Counted from the stretch's first letter, positions 17,751 to 27,074 are shown. The stretch: DNA of 64,000 bases from Pseudomonas orientalis (GCF_001439815.1 NZ_JYLM01000007.1:248001-312000); one strand, 5' to 3'. The notes: generated from the sequence alone by a model not told the origin. Numbers and translations are program-made.

Positions 17751-18428
17751 ATGGCTCGGATTTTCCACCTGTTATGCCGTGCAGCGCTGTTATCGGCTGC
17801 TATCGGCCCTGCGTCGGCGGCGACGCTTGAGGTATTGGCTTATCAAGCCGACGGCCGACCGGTCGCCGATGCCGTAGTGACGCTGCAAGGCCCGGTCGGC
17901 GCGCCGCAGGGTGCGCTCAAGGCTGATATGGACCAGCTTGACCAGCGCTTTGCCCCTCATGTGCTGGCGGTGCATACCGGTACGCAGGTGCGTTTCCCCA
18001 ACAGCGACAATATTCGTCATCAAGTGTATTCGTTCTCCACGGCCAAGCGCTTCGAGTTGCGTCTGTACGAAGGCACGCCGGCGGCCCCCTTGCTGTTCGA
18101 CAAGCCTGGGGTGGTGGTGCTGGGTTGCAATATCCATGACTGGATGCTCGGTTATATCTACGTGACCGACGACCCGCGTTTCGGCGTCAGCGATGACCAG
18201 GGCCGGGTGCGCCTGGCGGAGCTGCCGGCCGGTGACTACCGCCTCACCCTGTGGCACCCGCAACTGGCGGATATGCAGCCGTTGGACGGCGGTACCGTGC
18301 GCGTCCCGGCCGTCGGGCTCAGCCACCGTGTGGGATTGAAGCTTGTGCCTGCGCCCGCGGATTTGCCGCCAACACCCAGCGCCTTTGGCGATGCCTTCAA
18401 TCGAGCGGCCAATGAAACTGCGCAGTAG
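17751..18428 (+). CDS. secreted cupredoxin-like (methylamine-utilisation type) protein
   Basis: A 225-residue protein with a cleavable signal peptide (MARIFHLLCRAALLSAAIGPASA). The mature part resembles plastocyanin/azurin-like proteins labelled methylamine utilisation proteins: a histidine in NIRHQVYSF and a cysteine-histidine-methionine cluster in GCNIHDWMLGY give a full type 1 copper ligand set. A beta-sandwich follows (DDQGRVRLAELPAGDYRLTLWHP). No methylamine dehydrogenase genes are near, so that label is only historical. It is the first gene of a four-gene operon and overlaps the GGDEF/EAL gene by 17 bases. Copper binding is inferred from the residues. Confidence 0.8.
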   Translation: MARIFHLLCRAALLSAAIGPASAATLEVLAYQADGRPVADAVVTLQGPVGAPQGALKADMDQLDQRFAPHVLAVHTGTQVRFPNSDNIRHQVYSFSTAKRFELRLYEGTPAAPLLFDKPGVVVLGCNIHDWMLGYIYVTDDPRFGVSDDQGRVRLAELPAGDYRLTLWHPQLADMQPLDGGTVRVPAVGLSHRVGLKLVPAPADLPPTPSAFGDAFNRAANETAQ

Positions 18429-20760
18429 CTTCCAGGCGCGGGTCGCCAGCGTGTTGATCCTGCTTTCGCTGGTGGTGATCGGTGCGCTGTATTTCAGCGT
18501 CAAGGCCGCGACCAATTCGGCAGTACACCGCCAGGCCCAGGCCCAGTTGGAGGTGGGCACGCGGGTGTTCGAGCGCTTGCTCGACGTTCGCGGCCGGCGC
18601 TTGGCCGATGGCGTGCAGTTGCTGGCGTCTGACTTCGGTTTTCGCGATGCCGTCGCCAGTGGCGATTCGGCGACGATGCGTTCGGTGCTGCTCAACCACG
18701 GCAAGCGCATCAACGCCAACGATATGATTCTGCTGGGCATGGACGGCAAAGTCCTGGCCAGCACCCTCAAGGAAGTCGCCGAAGGCTCGACCTTTCGCTA
18801 CGACCTGGCCTTGCGCGAGGCACGGCAGAATCACCAGGCGATGCTGATGGTGCCTTTGCAAGGCAAGCCGCACTTGCTGGTGGAGGCCTCGGTGCTGGCG
18901 CCGTTGCCGATCGCGCGGGTGGTGATGGGGTTCAGCATGGACGGTGCCTTCGCCGATGAGTTGCGCTCGCTGAGCAATCTGGAAGTTTCGTTCCTGGCGA
19001 TTGACCAGGACCTGCCTGGCGAGTTGGTCAGCACCCAGCCGCAGGTGTTGCGCGACAGTATCCGCGCGCTGATGCAGGAGGATTCGACACGCCGTGGCGT
19101 GTCCACCACCGATCACCTTGAGCACCGCTTCCTCAGCCAGTCGCTGGTCCTGGCCAGCGATGAAAACGGCAAAGTCCTGGCCCTGCTGCAAAGTCCGCTG
19201 GATGCGGCGATGCAGGCCTTTGCGCCGCTGGATGAAAAGATTCTCGGTATCGCCCTGGTCGCCCTGATTGCTTCGTTGATCGGTGCTTTGCTGCTGGCCC
19301 GCTCGGTCTCGCGCCCGGTGCAGGCGCTGGCGCTGGCGGCCGAGCGTATTGGCAGTGGCGACTACCAGACCCCGGTCGTGCTGGCGCGCAGCGATGAACT
19401 GGGACGCCTGGCGCTGGCGGTCAATGCCATGCAGAGCGGCATTGCCGAGCGCGAACAACAGCTGGCGCACTACGCCCTGCATGATCGTCTTACCGGCCTG
19501 CCCAACCGCGCGCTGGCGATGGAGCGTCTGGGCAGTGCAATTGCCCTGCAACGACCGGTGGCGTTGATCTATCTGGGCATCGACAATCTGCGCGCTGCCA
19601 GCGAAACCGTCGGCCCCGAAGCGGTGGACCAACTGCTCTTGAGCGTGAGCCAGCGCCTGCAGGCTGCGTTGCGCCCCGGCGATACACTGGCGCATCTGAT
19701 CGCCGATGAATTCCTGCTGCTGCTTGAAGGCGCAGGCAGCGACGAAGCGGTGGGCCTGGCCGACAAACTCCAGCAACTGTTACTGCGCCCCCAGCGCATC
19801 AGCGGTCATGACCTGGCGCTGGACTGCCGCCTGGGTATCGCGGCGTACCCGGCGGATGGCGAAAGCCCGCAGACCTTGCTGGAGCGCGCGGCCATCGCCA
19901 TGAAGGACGCCGCGCAAATGCCCGATCGCTTGCAGGTTTACGAGCATGGCCGCGACCTCGCCCACCGCCGCCAGATCACCCTGATCCGCGACCTGCGCCA
20001 CGCCCCCGGCCATGGCCAACTGTTGCTGCACTACCAGCCCAAGCTGGATATTCGCCAGGGCATCGTGCGCCAGGCCGAAGCTCTGTTGCGCTGGCAGCAC
20101 CCTCAGTTCGGCCTGGTCTCGCCGGCGGAATTCATCCCCCTGGCCGAGCGCTCGGGCAGCATCCGCTTGTTGACCCAATGGGTCATCGAAGAAGGTATTC
20201 GCCAACTGTGCGAATGGAACCGGCGCGGCCTGGCCTTGCAGCTGTCGCTGAACATCTCGGCGGACGATCTGCTCGATGACGAACTGGCCCATCGCGTGTC
20301 GGCCTTGCTGCGTCGCTATGGCTTGCCGGCGGAGCAGCTGCTGTTCGAAATCACCGAGAGCGCTGTGATGCGCGAACCGGAAAAAGCCCTCAAGGTGCTC
20401 CACTTGCTGCGTGAGTGCGGCATCGGCCTGTCGGTGGATGACTTCGGCACCGGTTACTCGTCATTGGCGCACCTCAAGCGTCTGCCGGTGCAAGAGTTGA
20501 AGATCGACCAATCCTTCGTACGTAATCTCGATGAAACCAGTGAAGACGCAGTGATCGTGCGTTCCACCATCGAGATGAGCCATAACCTGGGCCTCAAAGT
20601 GGTCGCCGAGGGCGTTGAATATGCCCATAGCCTGCGCCTGCTGGAGCGGTGGCAGTGCGACACGGCCCAGGGTTACCTGATCAGCAGGCCATTGAGCGCC
20701 GACGCTTTCGAAGCCTGGGTGGCCTTGCCTCTCAGTGCGCAAACTTCCCTGGTTCATTGA
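18412..20760 (+). CDS. membrane GGDEF/EAL protein, probable c-di-GMP phosphodiesterase
   Basis: A 782-residue inner-membrane sensor: helix at about residues 10-28, a periplasmic sensor domain, a second helix at about 276-296, a HAMP segment, then GGDEF and EAL domains. The GGDEF signature is degenerate, reading IADEF near residue 430, but the RxxD product-binding site just before it (RPGD) is kept. The EAL domain looks active: AEALLRW near 556, ITESA, and DDFGTGYSSL near 676. It is therefore likely to degrade c-di-GMP. ATG 18412 is chosen because it starts the membrane helix directly and lies inside the end of the cupredoxin gene. The periplasmic domain could sense the partner protein or copper; this is inference. 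Confidence 0.88.
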   Translation: MKLRSSFQARVASVLILLSLVVIGALYFSVKAATNSAVHRQAQAQLEVGTRVFERLLDVRGRRLADGVQLLASDFGFRDAVASGDSATMRSVLLNHGKRINANDMILLGMDGKVLASTLKEVAEGSTFRYDLALREARQNHQAMLMVPLQGKPHLLVEASVLAPLPIARVVMGFSMDGAFADELRSLSNLEVSFLAIDQDLPGELVSTQPQVLRDSIRALMQEDSTRRGVSTTDHLEHRFLSQSLVLASDENGKVLALLQSPLDAAMQAFAPLDEKILGIALVALIASLIGALLLARSVSRPVQALALAAERIGSGDYQTPVVLARSDELGRLALAVNAMQSGIAEREQQLAHYALHDRLTGLPNRALAMERLGSAIALQRPVALIYLGIDNLRAASETVGPEAVDQLLLSVSQRLQAALRPGDTLAHLIADEFLLLLEGAGSDEAVGLADKLQQLLLRPQRISGHDLALDCRLGIAAYPADGESPQTLLERAAIAMKDAAQMPDRLQVYEHGRDLAHRRQITLIRDLRHAPGHGQLLLHYQPKLDIRQGIVRQAEALLRWQHPQFGLVSPAEFIPLAERSGSIRLLTQWVIEEGIRQLCEWNRRGLALQLSLNISADDLLDDELAHRVSALLRRYGLPAEQLLFEITESAVMREPEKALKVLHLLRECGIGLSVDDFGTGYSSLAHLKRLPVQELKIDQSFVRNLDETSEDAVIVRSTIEMSHNLGLKVVAEGVEYAHSLRLLERWQCDTAQGYLISRPLSADAFEAWVALPLSAQTSLVH

Positions 20761-20765
20761 GTGGC

Positions 20766-21629
20766 ATGACAGTGCGTGTTTCTTTCCTGATCGGTTGCCT
20801 CGGCGCACTGACCCTGCAAACGGCGCTGGCCGATAATGGCCGCCTGATCGCGACCGGTGGTGCCAGCAGTATCGAAGGCGCGGCGGGAGGCGGTCTTACG
20901 CCTTGGGCCGTGCTGGCCGGTTATGGCGAACGGCACGAGTGGGGCGCCACGGCGTTCGCCACTACGGTCAACCTGCCGGATTACCGGCTGGACGTGGCCG
21001 GTGTGGCGCTGGCCTACGACAACCGCGTCGAACTGTCTTTCGCCCGCCAGCGCTTTGACCTTGGCAGCCTGGTGCATAAGCTCAACCTGCCCGACGACAG
21101 CCTTGGGCAGGACGTGCTGGGCCTCAAGGTGCGGCTGTTCGGCGACGTGGTCTACGACGCGCTGCCCCAGGTCTCGCTGGGCCTGGAATACAAGCATCAG
21201 ACCGACGTCGAGATTCCCCGCCTGGTGGGTGCCACGCGTGACAGCGACGTCGAGGGCTACCTCGCCGCCAGCCGTCTGTTCATGGGCGCCGTGTTCGGCT
21301 ACAACGTGCTGGTCAACGGCAGCTTGCGCTACAGCCGGGCCAACGAGACCGGCCTGCTCGGTTTTGGCGGCGACCGTCGCGACAGCCGCAGCCTGCTCAA
21401 GGAAGGCGCGCTGGCGCTGCTGCTCAACCCGCGTTGGGCGGTGGGCGTGGAGTACCGCGAGAAGCCCGACAACCTGTCGTTTGCGGGCGAAAGTGACTGG
21501 GCGGACGTATTCGTGGGCTATTTCCCCAACAAGCATGTGTCGTTTGTATTGGCCTACGCACGCTTGGGGGAAATCGCCACGCTGGATCACCAGAATGGCA
21601 CCTACTTGTCTGTGCAAGGGAGTTTCTGA
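20766..21629 (+). CDS. DUF3034 family outer-membrane beta-barrel protein
   Basis: A 287-residue protein with a signal peptide (MTVRVSFLIGCLGALTLQTALA) and alternating polar/hydrophobic strands ending in phenylalanine (YLSVQGSF), as expected for an outer-membrane beta-barrel. Conserved starts such as NGRLIATGGASSIEGAAGGG and WAVLAGYG match DUF3034. No function is established for the family. ATG 20766 lies six bases after the GGDEF/EAL stop, and the stop overlaps the next start (TGATG). Confidence 0.8.
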   Translation: MTVRVSFLIGCLGALTLQTALADNGRLIATGGASSIEGAAGGGLTPWAVLAGYGERHEWGATAFATTVNLPDYRLDVAGVALAYDNRVELSFARQRFDLGSLVHKLNLPDDSLGQDVLGLKVRLFGDVVYDALPQVSLGLEYKHQTDVEIPRLVGATRDSDVEGYLAASRLFMGAVFGYNVLVNGSLRYSRANETGLLGFGGDRRDSRSLLKEGALALLLNPRWAVGVEYREKPDNLSFAGESDWADVFVGYFPNKHVSFVLAYARLGEIATLDHQNGTYLSVQGSF

Positions 21630-22048
21630 TGCGCTGGTTACCGGTTTGCCTGCTACTGCTGCTCTGTGCCTGCGCCCAACAGCCACCCAAGGACGACAGC
21701 CTCTATCGCGACCTCGGCGCCCTGCCGGGCATCACGCGTATCGTCGAAGGCATGTTGCTCAACATCGCGCGGGACGAGCGCATCGTCGAACGCTTCCGGC
21801 GTATCGATATCCAGCGCCTGCGCAGCAAGCTGATTGAGCAGTTCTGTGTCGAGGCGGGCGGGCCGTGCACCTATACCGGCGACAGCATGGCCGAGAGCCA
21901 CAAGGGCCAGCATCTGAGCCGCAGCGATTTCAATGCGCTGGTGGAGGACTTGATTGCCTCAATGGACAAAGAAGGTATTGCCGTGCCCGTGCAGAACCGC
22001 CTGATCGCCCGGTTGGCGGCGATGCGCGGTGAGGTGATCGAACACTGA
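21629..22048 (+). CDS. group 1 truncated haemoglobin, lipoprotein
   Basis: A 139-residue truncated globin with a lipoprotein signal (LLLLLCAC; lipidated cysteine near residue 15), so it is anchored in the periplasm or outer membrane rather than free in the cytoplasm. SLYRDLGALPGITRIVEGML and FCVEAGGPCTYTGDSM match group 1 truncated haemoglobins, and MAESHKGQHLS supplies the proximal histidine. Such globins bind oxygen or nitric oxide. It ends the operon at a strong bidirectional terminator. Confidence 0.85.
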   Translation: MRWLPVCLLLLLCACAQQPPKDDSLYRDLGALPGITRIVEGMLLNIARDERIVERFRRIDIQRLRSKLIEQFCVEAGGPCTYTGDSMAESHKGQHLSRSDFNALVEDLIASMDKEGIAVPVQNRLIARLAAMRGEVIEH

Positions 22049-22130
22049 TCCTGCGGCCAGCACCCTCCGAATGTGGGAGCGGGCTCGTGTCGAATGCAAA
22101 CAAGGTGAACACCCACACTGTCCTGGCATG

Positions 22131-22169
22131 AAAAAGGCGGCTACCTGTCGAGGTAGCCGCCTTTGTTTT
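22131..22169. terminator. bidirectional rho-independent terminator
   Basis: GGCGGCTACCT pairs perfectly with AGGTAGCCGCC around GTCG, with five A before and a T-rich run (TTTGTTTT) after. It lies between the convergent truncated-haemoglobin and gcd genes and can serve both. Confidence 0.9.
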
Positions 22170-22183
22170 ACTGCCCGTCTTGC

Positions 22184-24601
22184 TTAGTCCGGCAGTTTGA
22201 ACGCCATCACGTAGTCACCCTGCTTGGTGCCCAGGGAGCCGTGACCGCCGGCCATGACCAGCACGTATTGCTTGCCGTCCTTGCCGGTGTAGGTCATCGG
22301 GGTGGTTTGCGCGCCCGCAGGCAGGCGACCTTCCCACAGTTGCTTGCCGTTTTTCACGTCATAGGCCCGCAGGTACTGGTCGAGGGTGCCGCTCAGGAAC
22401 GCGACGCCACCGGCGGTGGTGAACGTACCGCCCAGGCTCGGCACGCCCATGGTCAGCGGGATCGGAATCGGCGAGCTGTCACGCACGGTGCCGTTCTTGT
22501 GCATCCAGATGGTCTTGTTGGTGGTCAGGTCGACCGCTGCCACATAACCCCACGCCGGCGCTTGGCACGGCAGGCCCATGGGCGACAGCAGCGCTTCGAG
22601 GATCACGCCGTACGGCGCGCCTTTGTTTGGCTGCACGCCTTCGGTTTCGCTGACGCGCGGGCCTTGCTTGGCGATGTCGGCAGCCGGGATCAGCTTCGAT
22701 TTGAACGCCATGTAGCTGGGGTTCACGAAGGCGATCTGGCGCACCGGGTCAACCGAAATGCCGCCCCAGTCGAATACGCCGAAGTTGCCTGGGTACACGA
22801 TCGAGCCTTGCAGCGACGGCGGGGTGAACGGGCCGTCGTAGCGCAGCGACTTGAAGTCGATCCGGCAGATCAGTTGGTCGAACGGCGTCACGCCCCACAT
22901 GTCACGCTCCTTGAGGGGCGGTGGCATGAAGTTCAGCTCGGACTTGGGCTGGGTAGCCGCGGTGCGATCGCCCGCGACGGCGCCCTGTGGCACCGGGACT
23001 TCATTGAACGGCACAACCGGCCAGCCGGTGGCGCGGTCCAGCACGTAGATGCTGCCTTGCTTGGTCGATGCCATCACCGCGTGCCTGACGCCGGCGGCGG
23101 TCTTGATGTCGATCAGCGACGGCTGGCCACCCACGTCCATGTCCCACAGGTCGTGGTGGGTGAACTGGACGGTCCACTTCACATGGCCGGTCGCGATGTC
23201 CAGGGCGGTCAGGCCGGCCGCGTACTTCTCGGAGTCCTCGGTACGGTCGCCGCCGTACTGGTCGGGCATCTGGTTGCCCATCGGCAGGTAGAGCATGCCG
23301 AGTTTTTCATCCACCGCGAACATGGACCACATGTTCGGCGAGTTGCGGGTGTAGGTCTTGCCCTGGGCCAACGGGGTGGTGTCGTTCGGGTTGCCGCTGT
23401 CCCAGTTCCACACCAGCTTGCCGGTGTGCACGTCGAACGCGCGGATCACGCCGCTTGGCTCGTCGATGGAAACGTTGTCGGTCACGTGACCGCCGATCAC
23501 CACCAGGTTTTTGGTCACGGCCGGTGGCGAGGTGGAGTAGTAACCACCTGGGGCGAAGCTGCCGATATTGGCGCGCAGGTCCACCTGGCCTTTGTCACCG
23601 AAGTCTTCGCACATCTTGCCGGTGTCGGCGTTCAGGGCGATCAGACGGGTGTCGGCGGTCGGCACGAAGATGCGTTTCGGGCAGGCAGTCGGTGCGGCGG
23701 CCGGGCTGGCCTTGCCGGTTGGCTTCTGCTCGGAAGGGTAGGCGGCGTCATCGTGATACGACACGCCACGGCAGGTCATGTGCGCCCAACCCTTGAAGTT
23801 CTCGGCACCCTGGGTGCTGATCTTCGGGTCGAAACGCCAGATTTCCTTGCCGGTGTCCGGGTCCAGGGCAATCACCTGGCTGTGCGGGGTACACACATAC
23901 AGCATGCCGTTGACTTTCAGCGGGGTGTTTTCCGCAGTGGTTTCCCCGGGATCGCCCGCGCCGGGAATGTCACCGGTACGGAAGGTCCAGGCCGGCACCA
24001 GCTTGTGCGCGTTTGCCGGGGTGATCTGGCCCAGTGGCGAGTAACGGTCACCGTAGGCCGAGCGGCCATAGGAATTCCAGTCACCGTCGGCCTGGCTTGG
24101 CGCAGTGCTGGCCATGCCGGGCACTGCGTCGCGGTCCAGTTGGCCGGTCTTGACCATTTCACCTGGGTTGGTGAACTGGCTGGCCAGGGCGGTAGCGCCG
24201 GCCAGCACCACGGCAACGCTCAGCGCGCCCGTGCCCAGCGGCGCGGCCTGGCCATGCAGCAACGGACGGCGAAACCACGGCAGCAACATGACGATGCCCA
24301 GGGCGAACAGCAGGGCCAGGCGCGGCACCAGTTGCCACCAATCCAGGCCCACTTCCCACAGGGCCCACACGGTGCTGGCGAACAGCACCAGTGCATAGAG
24401 GCCCAGCGCAGCGCGGCGGGTGGCCAGCAGCAATACGCCGGTCAGGGCGATGCCGATACCGGCCAGCAGGTAATACAGCGAGCCGCCGAGCATGCTCAGC
24501 TTGACCCCGCCGGCCAGCAAGGCCAGTCCCATGATCAGCAGCAAGACGCCTAGCAACCTGGGCAGCAGGCGGCTTGGGCTTGAGGCACCATCAGTGCTCA
24601 T
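22184..24601 (-). CDS. gcd: membrane-bound PQQ-dependent glucose dehydrogenase
   Basis: Oxidises glucose to gluconolactone in the periplasm with PQQ and passes electrons to ubiquinone, starting the periplasmic glucose pathway and phosphate-solubilising acidification. The 805-residue protein has five N-terminal membrane helices (about residues 15-140), then an eight-bladed PQQ propeller with typical stretches such as GDWNSYGRSAYGDRYSPLGQ, THHDLWDMDVGGQP and a C-terminal GGVAFLSGTLDQYLRAYD. The length is normal. It is monocistronic here, convergent with the haemoglobin operon. PQQ synthesis genes are not in the window. Confidence 0.97.
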   Translation of the reverse strand: MSTDGASSPSRLLPRLLGVLLLIMGLALLAGGVKLSMLGGSLYYLLAGIGIALTGVLLLATRRAALGLYALVLFASTVWALWEVGLDWWQLVPRLALLFALGIVMLLPWFRRPLLHGQAAPLGTGALSVAVVLAGATALASQFTNPGEMVKTGQLDRDAVPGMASTAPSQADGDWNSYGRSAYGDRYSPLGQITPANAHKLVPAWTFRTGDIPGAGDPGETTAENTPLKVNGMLYVCTPHSQVIALDPDTGKEIWRFDPKISTQGAENFKGWAHMTCRGVSYHDDAAYPSEQKPTGKASPAAAPTACPKRIFVPTADTRLIALNADTGKMCEDFGDKGQVDLRANIGSFAPGGYYSTSPPAVTKNLVVIGGHVTDNVSIDEPSGVIRAFDVHTGKLVWNWDSGNPNDTTPLAQGKTYTRNSPNMWSMFAVDEKLGMLYLPMGNQMPDQYGGDRTEDSEKYAAGLTALDIATGHVKWTVQFTHHDLWDMDVGGQPSLIDIKTAAGVRHAVMASTKQGSIYVLDRATGWPVVPFNEVPVPQGAVAGDRTAATQPKSELNFMPPPLKERDMWGVTPFDQLICRIDFKSLRYDGPFTPPSLQGSIVYPGNFGVFDWGGISVDPVRQIAFVNPSYMAFKSKLIPAADIAKQGPRVSETEGVQPNKGAPYGVILEALLSPMGLPCQAPAWGYVAAVDLTTNKTIWMHKNGTVRDSSPIPIPLTMGVPSLGGTFTTAGGVAFLSGTLDQYLRAYDVKNGKQLWEGRLPAGAQTTPMTYTGKDGKQYVLVMAGGHGSLGTKQGDYVMAFKLPD

Positions 24602-24701
24602 AGTGTGTTTCTCCGTTACGTTGGAATTATGTAACCCCGTGCTTCACTCACTGTAGATGACGATTCGGCGCGGGCTTGGTTCATCGTTTTTTTGGTTTTT
24701 T

Positions 24702-24726
24702 CTGTGGATAACCGGGTTATCCACAG
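24702..24726. promoter_or_regulatory. inverted pair of consensus DnaA boxes upstream of gcd
   Basis: A perfect 11-base inverted repeat (CTGTGGATAAC, three-base loop, GTTATCCACAG) holds two exact TTATCCACA DnaA-box 9-mers facing each other, about 100 bases upstream of the gcd start. A T-rich stretch lies immediately before it. No T run follows on either transcribed side, so it is not a typical terminator. DnaA binding is inferred from the consensus. Confidence 0.6.
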
Positions 24727-24936
24727 GCGGGCAATAACACCCCAGGCGCAGGTCTATTTCAGACAGCGCTGTCTTTGCGTACAGGGAAATTCGGCAAAAT
24801 GGGTCGACCGGGAGGTGAAGCGTTTCAGATTGTTGCGAAGGATAATGCGGCGGGGCTTTTTGAGGAAGGGTGAATCGCAAGATGCATCATTTCAGATTTG
24901 GTAACAGTGACAGATAGTCGCTGCCTGAATAGCCTC

Positions 24937-25036
24937 TGTAGGAGCGAGCTTGCTCGCGAAAAACCCACTGGCGCCGCGTTTATTCAGGAAGCGCGCGTTA
25001 TCGTTGACGGTTTTCGCGAGCAAGCTCGCTCCTACA
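24937..25036. repeat. REP doublet, family A
   Basis: Inverted TGTAGGAGCGAGC palindromes in the 454-base gap between gcd and the TonB receptor gene, directly downstream of the receptor. Besides this, the gap holds the DnaA-box pair and presumably the gcd promoter. Confidence 0.85.
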
Positions 25037-25055
25037 GGGGGATTTGTGGTGTGGG

Positions 25056-27074
25056 TTAGAAGGTGGTGCGGATGCCGAATTGCACACTGCGCCCTGGTGC
25101 CGGCGCGATGTCGCGCAGGATCGAGCTGGCATAGCGCACCGTCTGGTTGGTCAGGTTTTCGCCGTTGACGAACGCCAGCCATTGGCTGCTGCCCACATTG
25201 AAGTGGTAACCGGCGCTCGCACCCAGGGTGGTGTAGCCATCGGTGCCGCTTTCGTTACTCGGCACACGCCCCTGGCCGGCGGCATGTTCCACGTCGATGC
25301 GCGCCTGCCAGCGGTCCAGTTCCCACAGCAAGCCGCTGTTCAGGCGCAACGGCGCAATGCGTGGCAGGGCTTCGCCCGTATCCAGGTTGGTCGCGCGGGT
25401 GTAATCGCCCGACAGCTCCAGGGCGAACTTGCCGTAGGCGCCTTCGCCGAGTTTCCAGTGATCCTGGGCTTCGAAGCCAGCAAAACGTGCGCGTACGCCG
25501 GAATAGGTGTACTCGGGAATACCGCCGGCGTCCTCTTCACCTTCATCGTTCAACGTACGGCCGGTGCCGAGCAGGCCGATGTAATTGGAGAAGCGGCTGT
25601 AGAACACGCCGAAGCTGCCTTTATGGGTGCCGTTGTCGAAGCGCAGGGCCAGGTCGCTGGACACAGCTTTTTCCTTGGACAGGTTGGCATCGCCCAATTC
25701 GTAAGTGCCGGTGGCGACGTGGGCGCCGTTGGCATACAGCTCGTAGAAGGTTGGGGCGCGTTCGGTGTAGCCCAGGGTGGCGGCCAGGGACCAGATCGGC
25801 GTCAGGCGGTAGACCGCGCCGGAGGACAGGCTGCCGGCGGTGAAATCATTGGCCTTGTCAGCATTGGCAAAGCGCGCGTTGCCCTTGGCATCCGGGTCGA
25901 CGTTGGTGTGCTCCAGGCGCCCGCCGAGGCTGAGTTTGAGGCGCTCGGTGGCCTGCATTTCCTCAAGGATGAACAGCGCGCCGGCATTGGTATCGGTCTG
26001 GGGCACGAAAGCTTCTTCACCCAGGGCCGAGAATTCGTTGCGGGTCACTTGGGCGCCAACCACGCCGTCGAACGGCCCGAGCGGCTGGTGACGGGCCTCC
26101 ACCCGCGCTTCATAACCTTTGTTCTTGAAGGTGGTGCCGGTTTCGCCGCCTTCGATCTCGCGGTGCTCGTAGTCGGTGTAGCCCGCGTCGATCTTCACCG
26201 AGGTAAACGGGCCTTGCAGGTTACGGATCTCGGACGCAAAGGCGTAGTGATCCTGCTGCATGCGGATGCGCACATCCTGCTCGGCCGGCGAGCCATAGTT
26301 GCTGTCGTAGTTGCTGTAGGACAGCCCCGCGTAGCCATCATCCCAGGTGTAGGACCCGCCCACCGCGCCGCCATCCTGGCGCCCGTCGCTGTTGCCCAGG
26401 CGGCCGTTTTTACCGGGGCCATCCTCGGTGTCGGGGGCGTGACGGCTACGCGCATAACCCGGAATTTTCAGGTCGTTGAATTCCCGCGCGTTGGCGTCCA
26501 GGTGCAAGGCAAAGGTGCCGTCGCCGGCCTCCAGCTTGCCCGCGCTGCTGCGGGTGGTGTCGGCGCCGCCGTAGCGCAGTTCACCGGCACCGTGGATGCC
26601 CTCGATGGCGGCGGTGGGGATGCGGTTGTCAAAGGTATTGACCACGCCGCCGATGGCGCTGCCGCCGTACAGCAGCGCTGCCGGGCCACGTACGATTTCA
26701 ATGCGGTCAACGTTGATCGGGTCAAGCGGCACCGCGTGGTCATAGGACAACGACGACGCATCCAGCGCACCTACACCGTTGCGCAGGATGCGAATACGGT
26801 CGCCGTCCTGGCCGCGAATGATCGGCCGGCTGGCGCCCGGGCCAAAGTATGAAGACGACACCCCCGGCTGCTTGTTCAGGGTTTCGCCGAGGCTTCCTTT
26901 TTGTTGCAGGGTCAGGTCATCGCCTTCCAGCACGGTGGTGGGCGAGGCGAGCTGCTCGCTGCCCAGGGGATTGCCGGTGATGATTTGCGGTTGCAGCTCC
27001 AGCGCGTGGGCCTCGGAGCAGATCAGCAGGGCGGCGGCGAGGGGCGACAAACGCCAGAAAAACGAGACGGACAT
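25056..27074 (-). CDS. znuD: TonB-dependent receptor, ZnuD-like, probable zinc uptake
   Basis: A 672-residue outer-membrane receptor. Signal peptide MSVSFFWRLSPLAAALLICSEAHA, plug domain with IRGQDGDRIRILRNGVGALD and IEIVRGPAALLYGGSAIGGVVN, then a 22-strand barrel ending in phenylalanine (SVQFGIRTTF). The plug closely fits ZnuD-type zinc receptors, and a Zur box lies 28 bases upstream, so it is probably made under zinc starvation. P. aeruginosa PA0781, at a similar chromosomal place, is Zur-controlled. I choose ATG 27074 because AAGGAA lies at good distance and a signal peptide starts at once. Substrate is inferred. Confidence 0.85.
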   Translation of the reverse strand: MSVSFFWRLSPLAAALLICSEAHALELQPQIITGNPLGSEQLASPTTVLEGDDLTLQQKGSLGETLNKQPGVSSSYFGPGASRPIIRGQDGDRIRILRNGVGALDASSLSYDHAVPLDPINVDRIEIVRGPAALLYGGSAIGGVVNTFDNRIPTAAIEGIHGAGELRYGGADTTRSSAGKLEAGDGTFALHLDANAREFNDLKIPGYARSRHAPDTEDGPGKNGRLGNSDGRQDGGAVGGSYTWDDGYAGLSYSNYDSNYGSPAEQDVRIRMQQDHYAFASEIRNLQGPFTSVKIDAGYTDYEHREIEGGETGTTFKNKGYEARVEARHQPLGPFDGVVGAQVTRNEFSALGEEAFVPQTDTNAGALFILEEMQATERLKLSLGGRLEHTNVDPDAKGNARFANADKANDFTAGSLSSGAVYRLTPIWSLAATLGYTERAPTFYELYANGAHVATGTYELGDANLSKEKAVSSDLALRFDNGTHKGSFGVFYSRFSNYIGLLGTGRTLNDEGEEDAGGIPEYTYSGVRARFAGFEAQDHWKLGEGAYGKFALELSGDYTRATNLDTGEALPRIAPLRLNSGLLWELDRWQARIDVEHAAGQGRVPSNESGTDGYTTLGASAGYHFNVGSSQWLAFVNGENLTNQTVRYASSILRDIAPAPGRSVQFGIRTTF

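Noticed and set aside
17751..18428. Methylamine utilisation role for the cupredoxin-like protein
   Set aside because: No methylamine dehydrogenase or maturation genes are nearby; the label comes only from family naming.
22163..24553. A ~800-codon plus-strand frame opposite gcd
   Set aside because: Low-complexity, His/Arg/Gly/Gln-rich translation typical of antisense frames in high-GC DNA; gcd is unambiguous.
25044..26852. A ~600-codon plus-strand frame opposite the TonB receptor
   Set aside because: Antisense shadow with no start context or recognisable domain.
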